This document shows positions 1 through 5,985 of a stretch of DNA of 8,632 nt, one piece after another. The DNA lies in NCBI GenBank assembly GCA_902798605.1, contig CADBXH010000119.1, positions 1 to 8,632 on the forward strand. The letters run 5' to 3'. Numbering within the stretch: the first letter of the stretch is position 1; every line of letters starts with the position of its first letter. The notes beneath the pieces are model-generated. The model was not told the DNA's origin and ran no database searches. It saw nothing but the letters and a program-made list of their open reading frames with translations. A program made the translations under genes and the position numbers. The stretch comes from an uncultured Ruminococcus sp. GTDB taxonomy: Bacteria; Bacillota_A; Clostridia; Oscillospirales; Acutalibacteraceae.

Positions 1-7
1 GATGTCC

Positions 8-98
8 TATCCAGTCTTTCTGCGTGAACATTCGTCTGGTTCTCGCGGGCGGACACATGGGTCCGCCCCTACGAAAAACCTTAAGTTGACGACATTGC
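8..98. repeat. ~91-bp palindromic interspersed repeat, copy 1
   Basis: This element matches 259-349 over its whole length with scattered substitutions and two compensating one-base gaps. Shared landmarks are TATC, AGTCTTTCTGCGTGAACA, CGCGGGCGGACACA, TCCGCCCCTAC and CTTAAGTTGACG. The centre is a perfect 8-bp hairpin, GGGCGGAC (47-54), loop acatgg, GTCCGCCC (61-68). It has no coding potential and no transposase. The best reading is a REP- or MITE-like intergenic element of the kind scattered through gut Firmicutes genomes. Because it lies at the window edge, more copies may lie to the left. Confidence 0.8.
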
Positions 99-173
99 TT
101 TTTAAGGGAAATGTCACGAAGTGACAAAAGGTGATTCCCTTTTTAAGGGAAATGTCACGAAGTGACAAAAGGT
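99..173. repeat. Tandem pair of 34-bp hairpin units
   Basis: Two identical 34-bp units lie at 99-132 and 140-173, separated by 7 bp. Each contains a perfect hairpin, TGTCAC-gaa-GTGACA (112-126 and 153-167). The junction forms another palindrome, TTCCCTT (135-141), ttt, AAGGGAA (145-151). The pair sits between the two ~91-bp repeats and carries no reading frame of its own. It looks like a separate repeat family inserted or amplified inside the repeat cluster. Confidence 0.8.
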
Positions 174-226
174 TTGCCGACGTGCTAAGGTTGCCGACGT
201 GCTAAGGTTGCCGCCCGGCTACGGGC
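174..226. repeat. 17-bp tandem duplication followed by a GC-rich hairpin
   Basis: TTGCCGACGTGCTAAGG occurs twice head to tail (174-190 and 191-207). A third start, TTGCCG, follows at 208-213 and runs into a 5-bp stem, GCCCG (213-217), loop gcta, CGGGC (222-226). Together with the flanking units this makes 8-349 an almost continuous block of repeats. The 67-codon open frame across this block and beyond (199-402) has no ribosome site and is not a gene. Confidence 0.75.
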
Positions 227-258
227 TCCCGAGAGCGATCAACCAAACGTTGGTATTA

Positions 259-349
259 TATCAAGTCTTTCTGCGTGAACAAACACCGGTTCCCGCGGGC
301 GGACACACCGATCCGCCCCTACAAAAAAGCCTTAAGTTGACGGCTTTGC
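259..349. repeat. ~91-bp palindromic interspersed repeat, copy 2
   Basis: This is the second copy of the element at 8-98, in the same orientation and 251 bp downstream. The central stem is kept as a 7-bp pairing, GGGCGGA (297-303) with TCCGCCC (312-318). The loop differs from copy 1 (acaccg instead of acatgg). Conserved stem arms with a variable loop suggest selection on the folded form or on a protein that recognises the arms. It ends about 30 bp before the promoter of the gene at 444. Confidence 0.8.
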
Positions 350-379
350 CGCTATACAAAAACAAACAAAAACTTTTTA

Positions 380-408
380 TTGAAATGTTTTTCGCTATGT
401 GATAAAAT
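380..408 (+). promoter_or_regulatory. Sigma-A-type promoter for the zinc-ribbon membrane protein
   Basis: The -35 box TTGAAA (380-385) and -10 box TAAAAT (403-408) are 17 bp apart, each one or two mismatches from consensus. Transcription would start near 415 and give a leader of about 29 nt before the ATG at 444. A ribosome site, GGAG (430-433), lies 10 nt before that ATG. Confidence 0.65.
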
Positions 409-443
409 GATACAAGATATTTGATTTTTGGAGATGCTATACT

Positions 444-821
444 ATGAAAAAATGCGGATTTTGCGGTAAGGAGATCACATATCACCAGCAGTACTGCTGT
501 GACGAGTGTCAGATCAACGCGAACAAGTATTATGAAAAAAGCGAAAAGTTCGCAAAGGCTTTTTATGTTATCAGTATGATTTGTCTGATCGGGATCCCTG
601 TCGGCTTGTTTTTGCTTTCATTTATAAAACTGCCCGGAGCCATAATTGCTTCCGCAAGCTGTATTGTGCTCGGTATTTTGGTTATTCTTGTGCCGATGCC
701 TACCGAGGGTATGATCAAAAAGAATAAAATCCAAAAAGCCGTATTCCGCACCAGGATATTCGGCTGGTGTGTGATTGCGCTCGGGATATTAATAATGGGA
801 CTTATGCTTATTTTTATATAA
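444..821 (+). CDS. Small zinc-ribbon membrane protein of unknown function
   Basis: This 125-residue protein has two parts. Residues 1-25 form a compact zinc-ribbon-like knuckle, with C4-x2-C7 paired with C19-x2-C22 and an extra C18, resembling the short N-terminal metal-binding segments of DUF2116-like proteins. The rest is mostly hydrophobic, with likely membrane spans near residues 39-60, 64-85 and 105-124 and a basic loop (KKNKIQK, about 92-98) between the second and third. I do not recognise a named family, so no function is assigned; the knuckle plausibly sits on one face of the membrane. The start is supported by GGAG at 430-433 and by the promoter at 380-408. The DUF378 gene lies 83 bp downstream on the same strand with no clear terminator between, so the two may be co-transcribed. 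Confidence 0.8.
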   Translation: MKKCGFCGKEITYHQQYCCDECQINANKYYEKSEKFAKAFYVISMICLIGIPVGLFLLSFIKLPGAIIASASCIVLGILVILVPMPTEGMIKKNKIQKAVFRTRIFGWCVIALGILIMGLMLIFI

Positions 822-904
822 CCTAAAATAGTTTTTGAAATTTTAAGAATAAAACTAAAGAATCTGTCAACAATAATTACACTACCGTAAAAGGAGGTAA
901 TTAT

Positions 905-1141
905 ATGATTGACAAAATCGCGTTAACGCTGCTTATCATCGGCGGACTCAACTGGGGCAGCATAGGAATTTTCCAGTTTGATTTGGTGGGATTTATCGGC
1001 GGAGGACAAACAGGTGTAGTCAGCAGGATAATCTACATTCTTGTAGCCCTTGCCGCTATTTGGTGCGTGACCCTGCTGTTCAGGGATTCGCGCGACACCT
1101 TTATGGACGAACCCGAGATGAGCGCTACGTTTGAAGGTTAA
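905..1141 (+). CDS. DUF378 family membrane protein (YuzA-like)
   Basis: This 78-residue protein matches the DUF378 pattern. It opens with a hydrophobic helix ending in the signature GGLNWG (residues 13-18), continues with FDLVGFIGGG (25-34), and has a second helix starting at RIIYILVALAA (41-51). A short hydrophilic C-terminal tail (about 60-78) contains several acidic residues. Family members are small two-span membrane proteins in bacteria, and their function is not established. The start is well supported by AAGGAGG at 891-897, 7 nt before the ATG. No convincing promoter is visible in the 83-bp gap upstream (a lone TTGAAA at 835-840 lacks a good -10), so read-through from the gene at 444 is possible. 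A hairpin terminator follows at 1162-1184. Confidence 0.88.
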   Translation: MIDKIALTLLIIGGLNWGSIGIFQFDLVGFIGGGQTGVVSRIIYILVALAAIWCVTLLFRDSRDTFMDEPEMSATFEG

Positions 1142-1150
1142 ATATTAAGT

Positions 1151-1190
1151 GCAAAAAAACAGGGCTGACCGTTTTGGTCAGCCCGTTGTC
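1151..1190. terminator. Bidirectional terminator between the DUF378 gene and ackA
   Basis: A perfect 9-bp stem, GGGCTGACC (1162-1170), loop gtttt, GGTCAGCCC (1176-1184), separates two convergent genes. Read on the minus strand it is followed by a run of seven T (from the A-tract at 1153-1159), which makes it a strong intrinsic terminator for ackA. Read on the plus strand the tail (gttgtcgtttgctt) is less uniform, so termination of the DUF378 transcript may be weaker. Confidence 0.85.
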
Positions 1191-1200
1191 GTTTGCTTGA

Positions 1201-2409
1201 TTATAATGCTTCTACGATCGATTTTGTATCTCTCGCGATAACCATTTCCTCGTCAGTGGCGATGAGCTCTACGCGAATCTTTGAATCTGCTGTTGTAAGT
1301 GTGCCTTGTCTGCCGTGGATAGTCGCGTTGTTTGCGTCCTTGTCAAGTTTGACGCCGAGGCACTCGAGGTAGTTACAGACGCCTTCTCTGAGCGCGGGCT
1401 GGTTCTCGCCGAGACCCGCTGTAAATACGATAGCGTCGCAGCCGCCGAGAGCTACATAAAAGCTGCCGACATACTGTGCGATCTGATAGTAGAGCATCTC
1501 GTGAGCGAGCTTTGCTCTGTGGTTGCCCTCTTTTTCTGCCGCGGAAACATCGCGGTCATCTGAGGAAACGCCCGATACTCCCAAAAGACCCGACTTTTTA
1601 TTGAGGAGGTCGGACATCTCTGCCGCGGTAAAGCCTTCCTTCTCGGCGATGAATGTTACGACCGAGGGATCGAGCGAGCCTGAGCGTGTGCCCATCATAA
1701 AGCCGCCGAGCGGAGTAAGACCCATTGTGGTGTCGATTACCTTGCCGCCGTCAATGGCTGTGATTGACGAACCGTTGCCGATGTGGCAGGTGATGATTTT
1801 TAATTCCTCGATCGGCTTGCCCATAAGTTCAGCCATCTTTGCGCTTACATAGCGGTGCGATGTGCCGTGGAAGCCGTACTTTCTTACGCCGAGCTTCTCG
1901 TAGTATTCATAGGGAACGGCGTACATATACGCCTTTTCTGGCATTGTCTGGTGGAACGCTGTATCGAATACGGCTACCTGAGGAACGTCCTTGCCGAAAA
2001 CCTCGGTGCAGGCGTTGATGCCCTGGATATGCGCGGGGTTGTGCAGGGGAGCAAGAGGCGAGAGCTCCTTGATTTTTTCAAGGACAGCGTCATCGATGAG
2101 CACGGAGTGGTCAAAAAATGCTCCGCCCTGTACTACGCGGTGGCCGATCGCCGCGACCTCGCTGAGATCCTTGATCGCGCCGTACTCGGGGTCGATAAGA
2201 GCGTTCTTGACAGCCTCAAAAGCCTGAGTGTGGTTTTTCATCTCTGTTTTGCGTTCTATCTTCTGACCGTCGTCGGTTTTAAAACCGATGAACGCGCCGT
2301 CTGTGCCGATCCTCTCACAATTTCCTTTCGCGAGCACGCTCTCGTCTGTCATATCGATAAGCTGATACTTGAGTGATGAACTTCCCGCGTTGATTACTAA
2401 TACCTTCAT
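1201..2409 (-). CDS. ackA: Acetate kinase
   Basis: AckA interconverts acetyl phosphate plus ADP with acetate plus ATP in the cytoplasm, the ATP-yielding last step of acetate fermentation. The 402 residues match the usual ~400. Seen in order: the ASKHA phosphate loop INAGSSSLKYQL (6-17), HRVVQGG (90-96) with substrate-binding R91, VFDTAFHQTMP (147-157) with catalytic D149, YGFHGTSHRYV (178-188) with H181, IGNGSS (210-215), GTRSGSLDPSV (240-250) with catalytic R242, the nucleotide-binding FTAGLGENQ (329-337) and TDEEMVIARDT (385-395) with metal-binding E387. All key residues are present. The gene stands alone: phosphotransacetylase, its usual partner, is not in the window. A promoter lies at 2482-2510 and a moderate ribosome site (AGAAGGGAA on the minus strand, 2420-2428) precedes the ATG. 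Divergent tmcAL uses the product acetate. Confidence 0.98.
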   Translation of the reverse strand: MKVLVINAGSSSLKYQLIDMTDESVLAKGNCERIGTDGAFIGFKTDDGQKIERKTEMKNHTQAFEAVKNALIDPEYGAIKDLSEVAAIGHRVVQGGAFFDHSVLIDDAVLEKIKELSPLAPLHNPAHIQGINACTEVFGKDVPQVAVFDTAFHQTMPEKAYMYAVPYEYYEKLGVRKYGFHGTSHRYVSAKMAELMGKPIEELKIITCHIGNGSSITAIDGGKVIDTTMGLTPLGGFMMGTRSGSLDPSVVTFIAEKEGFTAAEMSDLLNKKSGLLGVSGVSSDDRDVSAAEKEGNHRAKLAHEMLYYQIAQYVGSFYVALGGCDAIVFTAGLGENQPALREGVCNYLECLGVKLDKDANNATIHGRQGTLTTADSKIRVELIATDEEMVIARDTKSIVEAL

Positions 2410-2435
2410 TTTATTATTCTTCCCTTCTATTGTTG

Positions 2436-2464
2436 TTGATTTGCAAGTTTATATAATGTATAAT
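2436..2464 (+). promoter_or_regulatory. Possible tmcAL promoter
   Basis: TTGATT (2436-2441) and a perfect TATAAT (2459-2464) are 17 bp apart on the plus strand, with a predicted start near 2471. This lies within a few bases of the predicted ackA start on the other strand, so the two polymerases could interfere. Several other TATAAT-like strings occur nearby in this AT-rich spacer, so the choice is tentative. Confidence 0.4.
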
Positions 2465-2481
2465 AAATTAAACACCACTAT

Positions 2482-2510
2482 ATAATACATTAATATATTT
2501 ATCTTTTCAA
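2482..2510 (-). promoter_or_regulatory. Likely ackA promoter
   Basis: On the minus strand, TTGAAA (2510-2505) and TATTAT (2487-2482) are 17 bp apart, each one mismatch from consensus. The predicted start is near 2475, giving a leader of about 65 nt. The region is very AT-rich, so chance matches are possible. The spacing and fit are nevertheless good. Confidence 0.5.
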
Positions 2511-2514
2511 GACT

Positions 2515-2536
2515 TTTTTGCAAGAAAATGCAAAAA
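2515..2536. promoter_or_regulatory. Operator-like inverted repeat in the ackA/tmcAL spacer
   Basis: A perfect 8-bp inverted repeat, TTTTTGCA (2515-2522), spacer agaaaa, TGCAAAAA (2529-2536), lies just upstream of the ackA -35 box and inside the predicted tmcAL leader. It has the size and symmetry of a dimeric regulator site. It lacks the central CG of a CcpA cre site. The regulator is unknown. Confidence 0.35.
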
Positions 2537-2570
2537 TATATTCAAAAAACAACGATTCCGGAGGTTTATT

Positions 2571-3719
2571 ATGGCAGTCGCGGTGATTTGTGAATTTAAT
2601 CCCTTCCATAACGGGCATCGTTATTTGCTCGGTGAAGCCAAAAGAATAACGGGCGGCGAAGTGATCGCCGTGATGAGCGGCAGCTTTACCCAGCGCGGAG
2701 AGGTCGCGGTTTGCTCAAAGTTTGAACGCGCAAAAACCGCCCTTAAAAACGGCGCGGATCTGGTTTTGGAGCTGCCGTCCGCTTACGCTGTCGCGAACGC
2801 CGAGCGGTTCGCTAAGGGCGGAGTTGAGACCGCAAAGCTGTTTTCCTGCGTTGAGTACCTCGCGTTCGGCTGCGAGGACGATGATTTGGAGCTGCTGATT
2901 CGGGCGGCGTTCGCCCGTGACGATATGAGAGTCAAAGAAATCGTAGCGCGGCAAATGGACGGCGGAGATTATTACCCGAGAGCGTACGAGCGCGCGGTAA
3001 GGCAGGTGTTTGGTGATGATATCGCGGATATTATCGCAAAGCCGAACAATATCCTCGCGGCTGAGTATATCAGGGCGCTGAACGGCAGCGGGATAAAGCC
3101 GCTGCCGATAAAAAGGAAGGGCGCGCAGCACGATTCCGACATAACCGACGGGGAATACGCGAGCGCGTCATATATAAGAAAGCTGCTCAGGAGCGGAAAA
3201 GACACGGGGAAGCTCCTGCCCGAAGTACCACTTGATATTACATATCCCGAAAAGCTCGACACAGCTCTGCTTTACCGGCTCAGGAATATGACCGCGGAAG
3301 AGCTTCGACTTTTGCCGGACGTTTCCGAGGGGCTTGAGAACCGCATAATCACCGCCGCGAGGTCGTGCTCGACCGTTGAGGAGCTTATAAACGAGGTCAA
3401 GACAAAGCGCTACACCCGCGCGCGGATTTGCAGGATACTCACTTGCGCGCTGATCGGCGTCACCCGGGAGCTTCAAAACAAAGAGGCGCGTCACGCGCGT
3501 GTTCTCGGTTTTACCCCCGAGGGAGAAAAAATGCTTAAAACCTGCACGGGCGAAGTTGTGACATCCGTTTCAAAAGCGGAGAGCTTGGGCGGAAGCACGG
3601 CGGAGCTTTTGGCGGCGGATATACGCGCTACAGACGTCGCGGCGCTGGCTTACGGCACTGTTAAACCCTGCGGGGCCGACTACCTCACAAAAATTATCAA
3701 GATAAATAGTGCAAAATAA
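2571..3719 (+). CDS. tmcAL: tRNA(Met) cytidine acetate ligase (YlbM/TmcAL family)
   Basis: TmcAL uses ATP and acetate to make acetyl-AMP and then N4-acetylcytidine at the wobble position of elongator tRNA(Met), which helps tell AUG from AUA. The 382-residue protein (B. subtilis: about 415) begins with a nucleotidyltransferase fold: CEFNPFHNGH (7-16) carries the HxGH ATP site (H13, H16), followed by VMSGSFTQRGE (34-44) and ADLVLELP (62-69). Later family blocks are KPNNILAAEYI (157-167), IKRKGAQHDS (180-189), SASYIRKLL (198-206), which resembles the second adenylate-binding motif, and KTKRYTRARICRIL (277-290). The C-terminal ~90 residues are typical for the family and end soon after VKPCGADY (364-371). 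The start is fixed by GGAGG (2560-2564), 6 nt before the ATG. It is divergent from ackA. No GC-rich terminator follows, only an AT-rich stretch. Confidence 0.93.
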   Translation: MAVAVICEFNPFHNGHRYLLGEAKRITGGEVIAVMSGSFTQRGEVAVCSKFERAKTALKNGADLVLELPSAYAVANAERFAKGGVETAKLFSCVEYLAFGCEDDDLELLIRAAFARDDMRVKEIVARQMDGGDYYPRAYERAVRQVFGDDIADIIAKPNNILAAEYIRALNGSGIKPLPIKRKGAQHDSDITDGEYASASYIRKLLRSGKDTGKLLPEVPLDITYPEKLDTALLYRLRNMTAEELRLLPDVSEGLENRIITAARSCSTVEELINEVKTKRYTRARICRILTCALIGVTRELQNKEARHARVLGFTPEGEKMLKTCTGEVVTSVSKAESLGGSTAELLAADIRATDVAALAYGTVKPCGADYLTKIIKINSAK

Positions 3720-3781
3720 CGAAAAAAATTAAAAAATTTTAAAATTTGCCAAAAATATTTACATAAATTTCATTTTTCTAC

Positions 3782-3809
3782 TTGTATATTTGTGAAAATG
3801 TATTATAAT
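3782..3809 (+). promoter_or_regulatory. Possible glgB promoter
   Basis: A perfect TATAAT (3804-3809) has a weak -35, TTGTAT (3782-3787), 16 bp upstream. The predicted start near 3816 gives a leader of about 68 nt with no obvious hairpin. The rest of the 164-bp spacer after tmcAL is A/T-rich and shows no other feature. Confidence 0.45.
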
Positions 3810-3883
3810 AAAGATAACAGTAAATTGGAATACTATTTTAAATAGAGAGATTTACCTATAAAAAACAAGAAAAGAGGTATAGT

Positions 3884-5802
3884 ATGGCTTTTTCAATCAA
3901 TGACACCAGACCTCCCCTTGAACAATTCTTGGCAGGAGAGTCAACAAAAGCTTATGAGTTTTTAGGTTCGCACTTTGTAACTTGGGACAACCGCGGCGGC
4001 GTTGTTTTCAGAGTTTGGGCGCCTAACGCAAAATCGGTTTCCGTAGTCGGCGACTTTAACGACTGGAATCCCGATGCGAACTATATGTACCGTATTTCGG
4101 ATTCGGGCGTATGGGAGCTCTTTATAGAGGGCGTTTGGGAGTTCGCTTGCTATAAATACTGCGTAGAGACCCCGTGGAACGACCGTATTATGAAGACCGA
4201 CCCCTACGCTTTCCACTGCCAGACCCGTCCCGACAACGCTTCGCGCGTTTATTACATCGACGGCTATGAGTGGAACGACGCTTCCTGGTACGAGTACAAA
4301 AAGGAAAATGAGCACCATAAGCAGCCCATCAACGTTTATGAGATGAACGCGGGCTCATGGCGCAAGTTTGAGGACGGCAACCAGTTCAGTTACCGCAAGC
4401 TGGCCGACGAGCTCGTTCCCTATGTAAAAGAAATGGGCTATACCCACATTGAATTTATGCCTTTGACCGAGTATCCCTTTGACGGAAGCTGGGGATATCA
4501 GGTAACAGGTTACTTTGCCGCTACCTCGCGTTACGGCGAGCCCAAGGACCTTATGTATCTTATCGACCGCTGCCACCAGGAGGGCATCGGCGTTATCCTC
4601 GACTGGGTACCCGCGCACTTCCCCAAGGACGCTCACGGTCTCGGACGCTTTGACGGCACAGGCTGTTATGAGTACGAGGACTGGAGGATCGGCGAGCACA
4701 AGGAATGGGGCACATACATCTTTAACTACGGCCGTTATGAGGTAACGAGCTTCCTTATCTCATCCGCTATGTTCTGGATCGAGAAGTTCCATATTGACGG
4801 AATCCGCGTGGACGCCGTTGCTTCTATGCTTTATCTTGACTATAACCGCAAGGACGGCGAGTGGGTAGCCAACGCTTACGGCGGACGTGAAAACCTCGTT
4901 GCCGTTGAGTTTATCCAGAAGCTCAACAACGTTGTCCATTCATTCCACCCCGACGTAATGATGATCGCCGAGGAAAGCACCGCTTGGCCGAGCGTTACCC
5001 GTTACCCGATCGAGGGCTTGGGTCTCGGATTCGACTACAAGTGGAACATGGGCTGGATGAACGATATGCTCAGCTACATCACGCTCGATCCGCTGTGGAG
5101 AAATTATCACCACGACACACTGACCTTTAGTATGGTTTACGCTTTCTCCGAGGACTTTATGCTGCCCATCTCTCACGATGAGGTAGTTTACGGCAAGGGC
5201 TCGCTTATCAACAAGATGCCCGGCGACTACGACCAGAAGTTCCAGGGCGTAAGAGGCTTTATCTCATATATGATGGCTCACCCGGGCAAGAGGCTGCGAA
5301 CAAATTCTATCGCGACACACCCGCTATGCACGAGAACGATTACGACTGGAACGGCTTCCAGTGGGTAGCTCTCGACGACTATCAGAAAAGCGTTATCGCG
5401 TTCAGAAGGATCGCCGATGACGGCAGCGAGATCCTCTGCGTATGTAACTTCCAGCCTGTTACCCGCGAAAAATATCGCGTAGGCGTGCCCGTATACGGCG
5501 TTTACAAGGAAGTATTCAACTCCGAGTCAGAGGAGTGGGGCGGAACCGGTATCGGTAACCCCGGCGAGATCAAGGCTAAGAACGAGAAGGAGCACGAGCT
5601 TGATTATCATATCGTGCTTACACTTCCTCCGCTCGGCGTTTGCTACTATCAGTTAGAAAAAGAGCTGCCTGCTCCCAAAAAGAGAGGCAGAAAGAAGAAG
5701 GCTGCTCCCAAGGCGGAAGAGGCAGAGGTAAAGGCAGAAGAAGCCAAGACCGAAGAGCCCGCGGCCGAGGAAGCTAAGGCAGAAGAAGCAAAGGCAGAGT
5801 AA
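3884..5802 (+). pseudogene. glgB: 1,4-alpha-glucan branching enzyme, interrupted by an internal deletion and frameshift
   Basis: GlgB moves alpha-1,4 chains to alpha-1,6 branch points in glycogen. The first frame (3884-5368) encodes a CBM48-like N-domain (about residues 25-110) and most of the GH13 barrel: [13 protein letters not shown] (240-252), [11 protein letters not shown] (306-316) with nucleophile D310, [10 protein letters not shown] (360-369) with the acid/base glutamate, and [15 protein letters not shown] (427-441) with D432. After AHPGK (465-469) it falls out of frame and stops. The homology resumes one frame over at about 5293 ([19 protein letters not shown]) and runs to 5802. The family block between them, normally containing FMGxEFxQ and LDWxLLD, is absent: about 38 codons, net loss congruent to 1 mod 3. 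The ATG at 5326 is an internal methionine, not a start. Beyond the normal end is a basic and acidic tail. The ribosome site AGAGG (3873-3877) supports the start. An assembly error is the main alternative. Confidence 0.85.
5668..5799 (+). other. Basic then Ala/Glu/Lys-rich C-terminal tail of GlgB
   Basis: After the conserved end of the branching enzyme (PPLGVCYYQLEKEL) the second frame continues for about 44 residues. First comes a basic cluster, PKKRGRKKK, which contains the RGR core of an AT-hook-like motif. Then come runs of Ala, Glu and Lys built from repeats such as EEAKAEEAKAE. The tail is low complexity and likely disordered. It is in frame with the rest of the C-terminal domain, so it belongs to the ancestral protein. 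Confidence 0.7.
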
Positions 5803-5828
5803 GGCTTTTCAATTAACAACTAACAGCG

Positions 5829-5860
5829 GGTTGCCGGCGGAAACGTCGGCAGCCTGTTTT
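5829..5860 (+). terminator. Intrinsic terminator of glgB with GAAA tetraloop
   Basis: An 11-bp stem (5829-5839 with 5844-5854, two G-U pairs) is closed by a GAAA tetraloop (5840-5843) and followed by TGTTTT. It begins 26 bp after the glgB stop codon. The GNRA-type loop makes an unusually stable hairpin. Confidence 0.85.
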
Positions 5861-5899
5861 CATAATAAGTAATAGTGAATAAGTAACGCCGGATAGTTT

Positions 5900-5941
5900 A
5901 AAAACAAATGGTCGCTTCACTCCGAACGGAATGAGGCGACC
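5900..5941 (-). terminator. Likely terminator of glyS, a near-perfect 32-nt palindrome
   Basis: Positions 5910-5941 pair as GGTCGC/GCGACC, then TCA/TGA and TCCG/CGGA, with only small mismatches and a tiny loop. Read on the minus strand, downstream of the glyS stop at 5986, the hairpin is followed by ATTTGTTTTT. The 44-bp stretch between it and the stop is AT-rich and includes the direct repeat TCTTAAG twice (5954-5967). It could also be a copy of a dispersed palindromic repeat used as a terminator. Confidence 0.65.
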
Positions 5942-5985
5942 TGAATTTTAAAATCTTAAGTCTTAAGTTTTCAGTTTTAAATAAT

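Noticed and set aside
1..349. Possible CRISPR array
   Set aside because: The repeats belong to different families with unequal spacing, there are no regular unique spacers, and no cas gene is visible.
199..402. 67-codon open frame over the repeat cluster
   Set aside because: It spans repeat units and hairpins, has no ribosome site and runs into the promoter of the next gene.
1855..2376. 173-codon plus-strand frame
   Set aside because: It is antisense to ackA, which has complete family motifs, and it lacks a ribosome site.
2519..2532. CcpA cre site upstream of ackA
   Set aside because: The 14-bp TGCAAGAAAATGCA lacks the central CG and fits the cre consensus at too few positions.
5281..5368. 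Programmed ribosomal frameshift in glgB
   Set aside because: A frameshift alone cannot explain the roughly 38 missing conserved codons, and no slippery heptamer with a downstream structure is evident.
5326..5802. Separate gene for the C-terminal part of the branching enzyme
   Set aside because: The ATG at 5326 is a conserved internal methionine of GlgB, has no ribosome site, and homology extends upstream of it in the same frame.
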